From contig DASUUU010000055.1 of NCBI GenBank assembly GCA_036373915.1, positions 1 to 59,840 of the forward strand: a stretch of DNA of 59,840 nucleotides, in the 5' to 3' direction. The notes beneath the pieces are model-generated. The model was not told where the DNA came from. It saw nothing but the letters and a program-made list of their open reading frames with translations, and ran no database searches. Origin of the DNA: JASLBX01 sp036373915 (GTDB lineage Bacteria > Actinomycetota > Actinomycetes > Jiangellales > Jiangellaceae). How positions within the stretch are numbered: position 1 is the first letter of the stretch; each line of letters opens with the position of its first letter. A program made the translations under genes and the position numbers. Of the stretch, positions 27,315 to 35,485 are shown piece by piece.

Positions 27315-28910
27315 TCAATCGCGTTCAGGAAGGGCCAGCGCGCGGCGTGCCGCGGCGGCCAACTCTTCGGGGCTTCGGACGCAGGCCGCGATGTGCGCGT
27401 CCGGTCGGACCAGCCAGATCTCCTCGTCACCGGCTCTGAGTGCGGCACGCACGACTCCGTCCGTATCGACGTCGGCGAACCGGACGACGCGAGCCGGAGT
27501 GCCCGTCGGCAACGCTGCGGACAGTGCCTTGCCGCAGGCGCCGAGGTCGGCGGCCGGGCCGACCAGAGCGAGCAGCGCGCCACGGCACAGCTGGCGGATC
27601 CGGGTGACGCTGGGGTCGTCCGGGTCTACTGCGGGCCCGTCCGGGATGATCACCCCGGGAACCGGAGCCGGCGCCCTACCGCGTTCTGGGCGGCCGGGCC
27701 ACTGCCGCCGGGGATCAGCGGTCGTCAGCGGCGAGTCGACATACCAGAACGGCTCGCACAACCGGCCGGAGTCCACGTGTGCGCGCGCTTCGGAGTCGGT
27801 GAGGGCGGTCTCAAGGACGTGGCGACGGCGTTCTGCCGCCTCGTCGGTGTGGGGCACCAGGAAGTCCATAGTCGTGCTCGTGACCTCGAGGTTCTCCACC
27901 GCAGCCGCCCGGCGCTCGGCCTGATAGCTCTCGATCAGCCCGTCCCCTCCCCAACCGCGCAGCGCGAACGCGATCTTCCAGGCGGCGTTGTCCACGTCGC
28001 CTACACCGGAGTTCAGCCCGCGAGCGCCGAACGGTGCCACCAGGTGGGCCAGGTCGCCGGCCAGCACCACCCGGCCGACCCGGAACCGGTCGGCCATCCG
28101 GGCGTGGAACCGGTAGACCGAGCTCCAGACCAGGTCGTAGTCCTGATCGCCGATCACCTGCCGGATCCGCCGGTCGAGCGAGCCGTCGGCGCGCGCGGCC
28201 TGCAGGTCGAAGCCGGGCTCCACCTGCCAGTCGATCCGGTACACCGAGTCCGGGCAGGGATGGATCAGCACCTGCCGGCCCGGGTTCCACGGCGGGTCGA
28301 AGTAGAACCTCCGCTCGTTCTCCCAGCCGGGAAGCTCGGCCCGGATATCGCAGATGAGGAAGGCGTCGTCGAAGGTGCGCCCCTCGAAGGTGACACCGAG
28401 GGCGGAGCGCAGCCCGGCCGCCTTGGCCCCGCCGCAGGCAACCGCATAGGCAGCCGTGAGCTTCACCGGACCGTCCGGCGTCCGGCACTCGACCACGACA
28501 CCCTGCTCAACCGAGGTGACCGCCACCACCTCATGGTCCCACCGCGTCTCGATCAGTGATTGCGCCGCGACCGCAGCATCCAACAGTTCCTCGGTCCGCG
28601 CCTGGGAGATGTTGACGAACGGCGGCAGCGGGGACCGGCCCGGATCCTCCAAGTCGATGCAGAACAGTTCCTGCGTCCGGTGGAAAGTGCGGGCCCGCGA
28701 CCAGGTCACACCCTCTGCCGCGATCTGGTCGACCCCGCAGGACGACCACACATCGAGCACATCGCGCTGCTGGCAGATCGACTTGCTCCCGACCGGGTCG
28801 CGCTGCGGCGCAGCGTCTACGACGGTCACCCTTAACCCCCACCGGGCGAGCAGCAGCGCGGCGGTCTGGCCGACGGGGCCGTTACCGATCACAAGCACGT
28901 CGGCAGCCAC
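27315..28910 (-). CDS. FAD-dependent aromatic monooxygenase (PheA/TfdB/MhpA type)
   Basis: 531-residue class A flavoprotein hydroxylase using NAD(P)H and O2. FAD-binding GNGPVG at 9-14 and the GDLAHLVAPFGARGLNSG motif (FAD ribityl/substrate side) are present; the C-terminal ~110 residues form the thioredoxin-like tail typical of phenol hydroxylase-type members. Lies between the MBL-fold gene (6 bp) and the CoA ligase (13 bp). Closest by look to 3-(3-hydroxyphenyl)propionate or pentachlorophenol hydroxylase-like enzymes, but substrate cannot be read from sequence. With a CoA ligase beside it, an aryl-CoA substrate (as for salicylyl-CoA 5-hydroxylase) is possible. Confidence 0.87.
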   Translation of the reverse strand: MAADVLVIGNGPVGQTAALLLARWGLRVTVVDAAPQRDPVGSKSICQQRDVLDVWSSCGVDQIAAEGVTWSRARTFHRTQELFCIDLEDPGRSPLPPFVNISQARTEELLDAAVAAQSLIETRWDHEVVAVTSVEQGVVVECRTPDGPVKLTAAYAVACGGAKAAGLRSALGVTFEGRTFDDAFLICDIRAELPGWENERRFYFDPPWNPGRQVLIHPCPDSVYRIDWQVEPGFDLQAARADGSLDRRIRQVIGDQDYDLVWSSVYRFHARMADRFRVGRVVLAGDLAHLVAPFGARGLNSGVGDVDNAAWKIAFALRGWGGDGLIESYQAERRAAAVENLEVTSTTMDFLVPHTDEAAERRRHVLETALTDSEARAHVDSGRLCEPFWYVDSPLTTADPRRQWPGRPERGRAPAPVPGVIIPDGPAVDPDDPSVTRIRQLCRGALLALVGPAADLGACGKALSAALPTGTPARVVRFADVDTDGVVRAALRAGDEEIWLVRPDAHIAACVRSPEELAAAARRALALPERD

Positions 28911-28916
28911 GGCGGC

Positions 28917-29879
28917 CTATCCCTGCAACTCGTCCCACACCTGACGGTCACGTTCGGCCGTCCAGATGGTGGGCCGCTCGACACCCTGCAACTCCTCCCA
29001 GAGCCGGGCTACGTCGAACGGAAGTGTGTGCTCGAAGATGGGCCACTCGCCGTACTCTGGGGCCAACCGGGCGTGGCATGCTTCGAAGGCGCCCTTCAGC
29101 GTCCCGCCCGCGCTCTGGGTCCGGGACACCTCCTCGATGAGCGCGGTGAGGAAGCCGCGGCTCTGGGCGATCGCTACCGACACGCCATCCCGGCCGTGGA
29201 CCACTGCGCCGCGCCCTCCCACCAGGTGCTCGGCCCCGAGCGAGGCGACCGCGTCCAGCGTGCTGCTCGACCATTCCTGGTGGAACGCGTCGCCGGTGTA
29301 CAGCGCCGCCCTGGCCTCCACCAGGTCGCCGGCGAACAGGATCCGTTGTCTCGGCAACCACGCGACGATGTCGCCTTCGGTGTGCCCGCGGCCGCAGTAC
29401 TGCAGCACCAACTCTCCGCGGTCGCCGCCGAGGTCGATCGTCAGCCGCTCGTTGAACGTCAGGTTCGGCCAGGTCAACCCGGGAATCGAGGCAGGCTCCT
29501 TGAACAGCCGTGGCATCCGGGCGTACTCGCTGTCCCAGTCCTGCTTGCCGCGCTCGCCGATCCACTCTTTGGTCTTCTCATGCGCAACGATCACGTCAGC
29601 GTCGAACGCGCTCGCACCCAGCACCCGGACCGCGTGGTAGTGCGACAGGACGAGGTACCGGATCGGCTTGTCGGTGTGCTCGCGCAGCCGGGTCAGCCAC
29701 TCACGCGCGGCAACCGGCGTCGCCCGGGCCTCGAACGCGACGACGAAGTCCTCGCCCTCGATCGCACCCACGTTGGGATCGCCCTCCGCGGTCAGCGCGT
29801 AGACGCCGTCCGACAGCACCTCGAGGGTTTCGGTCTTGTCGGTCAGGTCCGCCGACGAGGCGAACGGCTTGCTGCTCAC
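28917..29879 (-). CDS. MBL-fold metallo-hydrolase-like protein with altered metal motif
   Basis: 320-residue metallo-beta-lactamase-fold protein. The usual HxHxDH appears as SHYHAVRVLGA: His80 and His82 are kept but the D84/H85 equivalents are Val and Arg. Later ligands GHTEGDI (His) and FAGDLVE (Asp) remain. Thus one metal site is probably missing. Gene overlaps livF by 4 bp and precedes the monooxygenase by 6 bp, so it belongs to the aromatic operon, where a thioesterase, lactonase or dehalogenase-like role would be conceivable. Function is not established. Confidence 0.8.
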   Translation of the reverse strand: MSSKPFASSADLTDKTETLEVLSDGVYALTAEGDPNVGAIEGEDFVVAFEARATPVAAREWLTRLREHTDKPIRYLVLSHYHAVRVLGASAFDADVIVAHEKTKEWIGERGKQDWDSEYARMPRLFKEPASIPGLTWPNLTFNERLTIDLGGDRGELVLQYCGRGHTEGDIVAWLPRQRILFAGDLVEARAALYTGDAFHQEWSSSTLDAVASLGAEHLVGGRGAVVHGRDGVSVAIAQSRGFLTALIEEVSRTQSAGGTLKGAFEACHARLAPEYGEWPIFEHTLPFDVARLWEELQGVERPTIWTAERDRQVWDELQG

Positions 29880-30658
29880 TGGTCCTCCTTGGTTGTCCGG
29901 TTCTGCGACGTCGAGGCGGGGCGCGCCGGGCCGGCGCCGGCGCCCAGGTACGCCGCTCGCACCCGCTCGTCGTCGGCGAGCTCCGCCGGGGTGCCCTCGG
30001 CAACCACCCTGCCTCGGTCCATGACCAGCACGTGGTCGGCGATCGAGAAAGCCGCCCGCACGTTCTGCTCGACGAGCAGCAGCGCCAGCCCACGGTCGTC
30101 GCGTAGCCGGGCGAGCACGCTGACGATCTCCCCGACGACTCGAGGAGCGAGCCCCAGGCTCGGCTCGTCGAGCACCATGACGGACGGATCGGACATCAGC
30201 GCCCGGCCGATAGCCAACATCTGCTGCTCTCCGCCGGAAAGAGCGCCGGCGGCCAATGCCGCGCGGTCCGCCAGCTGCGGAAACATCTCGAACACCTCGT
30301 CCCGGCGTTGCGCGAACCGGCCGTCGCGCTGCTTCGTCCAGCCCCCGAGCAGCAGGTTGTCGAGGACGCTGAGGGACGGAAACACCAACCGGTTCTCGGG
30401 AACGTGGGCCAACCCGCGGTTCGCAATGCGTTCGGCGCTGAACTTCGTGACGTCCACGCCGGCCAGCCGCACCGTCCCAGCCTGCGGCCGCAGCAACCCG
30501 GACACCGTCCGTAGCAGAGTCGATTTGCCGGCCCCATTGGCACCGATGACGGCGACGAGCCGTCCCGGCTGCGCAGCCACATCGATCCCGTGGAGCACCT
30601 CCAACCGTTCGTAGCCGGCCACCAGGCCGGAGACCTCGAGACCTCCCTGCTCGGCCAT
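29876..30658 (-). CDS. livF: Branched-chain/aromatic acid ABC transporter ATPase (LivF type)
   Basis: 260-residue ATPase subunit. Walker A GANGAGKSTLLRTV, signature ALSGGEQQMLAIGRAL, Walker B VMVLDEPSLGLAPRVV are clear; LivF-type by the short C-terminus and EQQML. Translation start overlaps the fused permease/ATPase stop (TGATG). Works with the LivG-like domain of the preceding protein to power uptake through LivHM. In this operon the substrate is likely an aromatic acid rather than leucine. Confidence 0.93.
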   Translation of the reverse strand: MAEQGGLEVSGLVAGYERLEVLHGIDVAAQPGRLVAVIGANGAGKSTLLRTVSGLLRPQAGTVRLAGVDVTKFSAERIANRGLAHVPENRLVFPSLSVLDNLLLGGWTKQRDGRFAQRRDEVFEMFPQLADRAALAAGALSGGEQQMLAIGRALMSDPSVMVLDEPSLGLAPRVVGEIVSVLARLRDDRGLALLLVEQNVRAAFSIADHVLVMDRGRVVAEGTPAELADDERVRAAYLGAGAGPARPASTSQNRTTKEDQ

Positions 30659-32571
30659 CAGCTCACCTCGCCGGTGGCGTGGTCGTGTGCCGCGCTCCGG
30701 ACCAGCCGGTCCGCCTGCTCGTCAGTGCCCAGGTAGGCAGCGATGACGGCAGGGTCCTGCCGGACCTGATCCGGGTCGCCGAGCGCGATGAGCCGGCCGT
30801 CGTCCAGGACGGCGACCCGGTCGGCCAGGGCCATCACGGCGTCCACGTCGTGTTCGACGAGAACCACCGCGACCCCGGCTTCGCGGGTGCGGTGCAACAG
30901 ATCTCCAAGGGCGGCCCGCTCCGCCCCGGACAGGCCGGCCATCGGCTCGTCCAGCAGCAGGATCGTGGGAGCCAGCGCGAGCGCTCGGGCCACCTCGACC
31001 TGCCGCTGCCGGCCGAACGGCAGATCCTTGACCGGCCGATCGGTTTCGGACTCCAGCCCCAGTGCTGCGACCGTGGCCAGCGACGTCCGCTCGATCTGTC
31101 GCTCTTCACCGCCGGCCATTGAGAGCATGCCCCGCAGCAGGCCGGACCGGCTCCGCAGGTGGCGGCCGACCTTGACGTTGCCGAGCACCGTGCTGCTACC
31201 GAACACCTGCAGGTTCTGGAAGGTGCGGGTCGCGCCCAGTTCGGCTACGACGTGCGGCTGCTTGCCCTCGACCCTGGTGCCGAGGACCTCGACGCTGCCG
31301 GCGGTCGGGCCGAGCACACCGCTGATCATGTTGAAGCAGGTCGTTTTGCCAGCGCCGTTCGGCCCGATCAGGGCCAGGATCTCACCGGCAAGCACCTCGA
31401 AGTCCACTCCGTCCACCGCCACCACGCCGCCGTACCGCTTGGTGAGGTTGCTGACGCGCAGCACCACGGTGCCACGCTCTGGGAGCTCTGCTTCGGCGAG
31501 CACGTCCTCGAGTGCCGCACCGCCGGCCGCCGCGTCGAGGCGCGCAGTGTGCTCCGCGGCCACCGCGACGGTCGGCACCTCACCGGAGGCCCGAGCCTTG
31601 CCGCCGCTGCCCCGCAGCCGTGCGGTGACCATCGTCCACAGCTGGGCCAGGCCGCCGGGCAGCAGGATGACCAGCAGCACCAGGACGACCCCGAAGCCGA
31701 TGAGCTGCACCTCTCCGCTGGCACCCGGTATGAGCACCGGCATCAGAGTGCGCATGCTCTCGTCGATCGCCTGGACGGCGACCGCTCCGGTGATCGCACC
31801 CCACACGGTGCCCAGTCCACCGAGCACCACCATCAGCAGGAACTTCACACTGAGCAGGAAGCCGGACGCCTCCGGGCTCACCACCGCCAGCCAGTAGGCG
31901 TAGAAGACGCCGGCAAGACCCGCGTACCCGCCGGCAAGGACGAACACCCGCAGCCGGAGCGCGAACGTGTTCACGCCCAGACATTCGGCGGCGACCTCGG
32001 AGTCGTTGACCGCGCCGAGCGCCCGTCCGGTACGGCTGCGCACCAGGTTGCGAGCCAGCACAAGGCCGATCAGGACGACAGGTGCCAGCAGCCAGAAGAA
32101 CTCCTGAGGCGTGTCGTACACGCGGTTGTTGATCTCCGGCTTCGGGATGCCGAAGATGCCGGACGTGCGGCCGGTGATCTCGAGTTCGCGGACGACGACC
32201 GAGACGATGATGCCCAGGCCCAGCGTGGCGAGGGCCAGGAAATGGCCGCGTAGGCGCAGCAATGGCATGCCGACCAGAAATGCGACCAGCATCGCGGCGA
32301 GGACGGCGACGACAGTCGACACCAGCCCAGGCACATCGTGTCTGGTGATGAGGATGGCGTGGGTGTAGGCACCGACCGCGAAGAACGCCGCATGGCCAAG
32401 GCTCACCTGACCGGCCAGGCCCATCAGCAGCGACAGTCCGATCGCGGCCAGCCCGAAGATCAAGGCGTAGACGCCGATGTTCACCATGCTGGTCGAGGCC
32501 ACCATCGGGAACGCCACGAGCACCGCGGCGAGCAGCGCAAACGGCGCATAGGTGCGGAGCCGGGTACCCAT
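30658..32571 (-). CDS. Fused LivM permease - LivG ATPase of branched-chain-type ABC transporter
   Basis: 637-residue fusion. Residues about 1-310 are LivM: eight or so hydrophobic helices, GLAGQVSLGHAAFFAVGAY at 51-69 and the EAA-like loop SEVAAECLGVNTFALRLRVF. Residues 320-365 are an Ala/Glu linker, and 368-637 are LivG with Walker A GPNGAGKT (403-410) and LPFGRQRQVEVARALALAP. Fused LivM-LivG chains occur in several actinobacteria; they guarantee equal subunit numbers. Start overlaps the livH stop as TGATG. Confidence 0.93.
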   Translation of the reverse strand: MGTRLRTYAPFALLAAVLVAFPMVASTSMVNIGVYALIFGLAAIGLSLLMGLAGQVSLGHAAFFAVGAYTHAILITRHDVPGLVSTVVAVLAAMLVAFLVGMPLLRLRGHFLALATLGLGIIVSVVVRELEITGRTSGIFGIPKPEINNRVYDTPQEFFWLLAPVVLIGLVLARNLVRSRTGRALGAVNDSEVAAECLGVNTFALRLRVFVLAGGYAGLAGVFYAYWLAVVSPEASGFLLSVKFLLMVVLGGLGTVWGAITGAVAVQAIDESMRTLMPVLIPGASGEVQLIGFGVVLVLLVILLPGGLAQLWTMVTARLRGSGGKARASGEVPTVAVAAEHTARLDAAAGGAALEDVLAEAELPERGTVVLRVSNLTKRYGGVVAVDGVDFEVLAGEILALIGPNGAGKTTCFNMISGVLGPTAGSVEVLGTRVEGKQPHVVAELGATRTFQNLQVFGSSTVLGNVKVGRHLRSRSGLLRGMLSMAGGEERQIERTSLATVAALGLESETDRPVKDLPFGRQRQVEVARALALAPTILLLDEPMAGLSGAERAALGDLLHRTREAGVAVVLVEHDVDAVMALADRVAVLDDGRLIALGDPDQVRQDPAVIAAYLGTDEQADRLVRSAAHDHATGEVS

Positions 32572-33440
32572 CAGACCCTCACCACCGGCGCCCGAAGGAC
32601 CAGGCCCTGCGGCCGCACGAGCAGCACCAGCAGGAGAACGAAGAACGCGACCGCGTCGCGGAACCCGGTGTCGATGTAGCCGGCGACCAGGTTTTCCAGG
32701 ATGCCGAGCATTATCCCGCCGAACATCGCCACCCGCAGCGAGGTCAACCCACCTAGCGTGGCCGCAACGAATCCCTTCAGGCCGAGGGCAAGCCCGTGCT
32801 CCCAGGAGCTGAAGTAGATGGGACTACCGGCCACACCGGCAACCGCGCCGGCGAAACCGGCGATGGCGAACGCCACCATGGTCGCTGTCCGCGGCGAGAT
32901 GCCGACCAGCCGGGCAGCCACCGGCTGCTCGGCACACGCGCGCAGCGCCTTGCCGTGCAGAGTGTTCTCGTAGAACCAGATGACCGCCGCACCGACGACC
33001 GCCGCGATGCCCAGGATCCACAGCTCCTGCGATCGGATGCTGACCCCGGCGACGAGCAGGTCGCTCCCGGGAAAGGCGGGCAGCCCACGCGCCTGCGGAC
33101 CCCAGATGAGCAACATGAGGGCCTTGAGGGCGGTGCTGATGCCGAGCGTCAGGATGATCGACACCAGCGGGGTCATTCGCTTCACCGGAGCGATGCACAA
33201 CCGCTCCAGTATCACGGCGACGAGCACGACCATCGGTACGACCAGCACGGCGGCCATGAGCAGGGGAACTCCCATGGCCACCGCGCTGATGGCGCTCAGC
33301 CCGGCCAGGGCGGCGTATTCACCCTGAGCGAGGTTCACGATCTCCCGGACGGAGAAGACCGCGACGAAGCCGAGCGCCACCAGTCCGTAGACCGCACCAT
33401 GTGCCAGGCCCGAGAAAACGAGCTGGAGTAGGTCGGTCAC
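32571..33440 (-). CDS. livH: Branched-chain-type ABC transporter permease LivH
   Basis: 289-residue inner-membrane permease. Typical sequence LVALGFVAVFSVREIVNLAQGEYAALAG near the N-terminus, several hydrophobic helices and the EAA-like CAEQPVAARLVGISPRTATM loop. I use GTG 33440 (TDLLQLVFSGLAHG), six bases after the livJ stop, rather than the in-frame GTG 33467 inside livJ. Pairs with the LivM half of the next protein. Confidence 0.93.
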   Translation of the reverse strand: MTDLLQLVFSGLAHGAVYGLVALGFVAVFSVREIVNLAQGEYAALAGLSAISAVAMGVPLLMAAVLVVPMVVLVAVILERLCIAPVKRMTPLVSIILTLGISTALKALMLLIWGPQARGLPAFPGSDLLVAGVSIRSQELWILGIAAVVGAAVIWFYENTLHGKALRACAEQPVAARLVGISPRTATMVAFAIAGFAGAVAGVAGSPIYFSSWEHGLALGLKGFVAATLGGLTSLRVAMFGGIMLGILENLVAGYIDTGFRDAVAFFVLLLVLLVRPQGLVLRAPVVRV

Positions 33441-33445
33441 CCGGT

Positions 33446-34663
33446 CTAGTCCTCGGCCAACTGCCACTCGCCGTTCTCGACGGTCACCATCACCAAGGCG
33501 TCCTTCGACAGGCCGGAGTGGTCATCCGGGGTCATGGTGAACACACCGCTGATGCCCGGCCAGTTGGACACGCCCTCGATCGTGTCCCTCAGCGCGGCCG
33601 GGTCGGTGCCGACCTCGCGCAGCGCGTTGATTGCGATCATGAACCCGTCGTAGGCGTGGCCGGCGAACGTCGACGGCGACTCGCCGTACGTCTCCTCGAA
33701 GTCGGCGATGAACTGGGTGACGACCTCCTTCTGCGGGTCGTCCTCCGGCAGCTGATCGGCGACCAGCATGCGGCCCAGCGGGGCGATAAGACCGTCTGCC
33801 GCGTCTCCGGCGGAGTCGAGGAAGACCTGGTTGCCGATGCCGTGCGACTGGTAGACCGGCGCCGGGACGTCGAGTTGCCGGTAGGCGACCTGGGCGAGCG
33901 ATGTCGCGGGCGGAATTCCCCAAATCACCACCGCATCCGGGTCGGCGTCGCGAACATTGACCATCTGTGCGGTGAAATCGCTGGCGTCAGGCGCGAAACT
34001 CTCCACACCGATCAGCTCGATCCCGAGCTCCCCGCCGAGCTCGGTGAACAGCTCCGCAACTCCCTCACCGAACGCCGAGGCGTCCCGGACGAGCACGATC
34101 TCCTCGTAGCCCTTGGCCGCCATGTCCTCGACCATGCGCTCGATCACGACCCGGTCGTTCTGCGCTGTCTTGAAGATCCACTCCGCGCCCTCGACGATCT
34201 TGATGTTCGCGGCCAGCGAGATCATCGGGATCTCGGCCTGCTCCGCTATCGGTCGCATGGCCAGGCTCGGGCCGGTGCGAGAGGCGCCTAGCAGGATGTC
34301 GACCTCGTCGGTCTGGAGCAGCTTGTTGGTAACCCTGGCCGCGCCGTCCTCGGTCGACTGGTTGTCCTCGATGATCAGCTCGATCTCCCGGCCGTTCACC
34401 CCACCTTCAGCGTTGACCTGCTCGGCGAGCATCTCGAGGGTCTGGCGCTCTGGAACACCCAGGCTCGCGCCCGCTCCGGTGATGTCGAGAACCGCTCCGA
34501 TCTTGATCGGGCCTTCCTCGGCCGGCGCGCCGCCATCGGCGTCCTGAGTGGGCGCGTCGTCGCCCCCGGCCGTGTCATTGGTCGAGTCGTCTTCCGCGCA
34601 GGCGGTCAGACTCAGCGCCAGTCCTGTGAGCAGGGCTGGCAGCATCCGCATTGTTCGTGCCAT
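33446..34663 (-). CDS. livJ: Substrate-binding lipoprotein of branched-chain/aromatic acid ABC transporter
   Basis: 405-residue periplasmic-type binding protein anchored by lipid: signal peptide with LTAC lipobox (Cys22), an acidic linker, then a two-lobe Peripla_BP_6 fold (GPIKIGAVLDITGAGASLG onward). First gene of the seven-gene operon. ATG 34663 has CAGGAG upstream; an earlier in-frame ATG at 34705 lacks one. Members next to aromatic-degradation genes bind aromatic acids, and the neighbours here point that way; no specificity residue can be read by eye. Confidence 0.9.
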   Translation of the reverse strand: MARTMRMLPALLTGLALSLTACAEDDSTNDTAGGDDAPTQDADGGAPAEEGPIKIGAVLDITGAGASLGVPERQTLEMLAEQVNAEGGVNGREIELIIEDNQSTEDGAARVTNKLLQTDEVDILLGASRTGPSLAMRPIAEQAEIPMISLAANIKIVEGAEWIFKTAQNDRVVIERMVEDMAAKGYEEIVLVRDASAFGEGVAELFTELGGELGIELIGVESFAPDASDFTAQMVNVRDADPDAVVIWGIPPATSLAQVAYRQLDVPAPVYQSHGIGNQVFLDSAGDAADGLIAPLGRMLVADQLPEDDPQKEVVTQFIADFEETYGESPSTFAGHAYDGFMIAINALREVGTDPAALRDTIEGVSNWPGISGVFTMTPDDHSGLSKDALVMVTVENGEWQLAED

Positions 34664-34710
34664 ATGCCGGATCTCCTGATGTCCGGGGATCACTGTGGAT
34701 CCCAAGTTCT

Positions 34711-34735
34711 ATATGCGAGCGATGCGTTCGCATAT
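34711..34735. promoter_or_regulatory. Palindromic operator between livJ and iclR-type gene
   Basis: ATATGCGA at 34711-34718 and TCGCATAT at 34728-34735 are perfect inverted arms; the inner positions extend the symmetry to 10 of 11 pairs. It is the only conspicuous palindrome in the 102-bp divergent spacer and lies about 31 bp from the iclR start and 48 bp from livJ. Such sites are typical for IclR-family dimers that repress themselves and the adjacent operon. Confidence 0.75.
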
Positions 34736-34765
34736 CGACCGGGACCATAACCCATACTTGACGCC

Positions 34766-35461
34766 GTGACAACGGTGCGTCCGAGCAATGATGGAAACCG
34801 ACCGGCCTCGCAGACGCTGGACCGCGGCCTGTTGACCTTGGAGCTGATCACCGATAGCGACGAACCGCTTTCGGTCGCTGACGTGGCACAACATCTTGGG
34901 CTGCACAGATCCATCACCTATCGGATGTTGCGCACCCTGGAAGATCACGGCCTCGTCGAGCGGGACAGTGAGAACCGCTACGCCCCGGGCGCTCGGCTGG
35001 CCATCCTGGCTCGCCGGGTCGCGCCGACGCTGCAGTCCGCCGCGATGCCCGAGCTGACCGACCTGGCCAACGACGTGGGCATGACTGCCTTCCTCGTGGT
35101 CCGCCAGGCAGACGAGGCGGTGACGCTGGCCGTCGTCGAGCCGCGGCACTCCACCGCCCACGTCGTCTATCGACCTGGCACGCGGCACGCAGTGACTCGC
35201 GGTGCTCCCGGGCTGGCGCTGCTGGCCGGCGCGGCGCCGGTCGCGGGTGAGCGCCCGGAGGTCGAGGAAGCCCGAAAGCGCGGCTGGGCGTTCAGCCATG
35301 CCGAGGTGCTGCCAGGAATGCGTTCGGTCGCCGCACCCGTCGTGGACCGCCATCACACCTGCCATGGCGCGGTCGCGGTGGTGTACGTGGAGACCACGAA
35401 TCGCGACGATCTCGGTGCCCGCGTGGTCGAAGCGGCGCGAGCCGTCGCCTCAGCCCTGTAG
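34766..35461 (+). CDS. IclR family transcriptional regulator
   Basis: 231 residues: N-terminal winged helix-turn-helix (about 18-75, LSVADVAQHLGLHRSITYRMLRTL in essence) and C-terminal GAF-like ligand domain with VVRQADEAVTLAV and LPGMRSVAAPVV. GTG start at 34766. Divergent from the liv-aryl operon and separated by a palindrome, so it is the likely local regulator, with an aromatic acid or its CoA ester as effector. Family members may repress or activate. Confidence 0.93.
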   Translation: MTTVRPSNDGNRPASQTLDRGLLTLELITDSDEPLSVADVAQHLGLHRSITYRMLRTLEDHGLVERDSENRYAPGARLAILARRVAPTLQSAAMPELTDLANDVGMTAFLVVRQADEAVTLAVVEPRHSTAHVVYRPGTRHAVTRGAPGLALLAGAAPVAGERPEVEEARKRGWAFSHAEVLPGMRSVAAPVVDRHHTCHGAVAVVYVETTNRDDLGARVVEAARAVASAL

Positions 35462-35485
35462 GCGTCCCGGCAAGCGGTGTTGCGC

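Noticed and set aside
27302..27583. N-terminal extension of the aryl-CoA ligase
   Set aside because: It overlaps the monooxygenase gene and lacks conservation, while GAGGAGGAG precedes GTG 27301.
28966..30614. Rightward open frames of 224 and 528 codons opposite the MBL and livF genes
   Set aside because: Both are mirrored frames of well-supported genes with Walker and MBL motifs.
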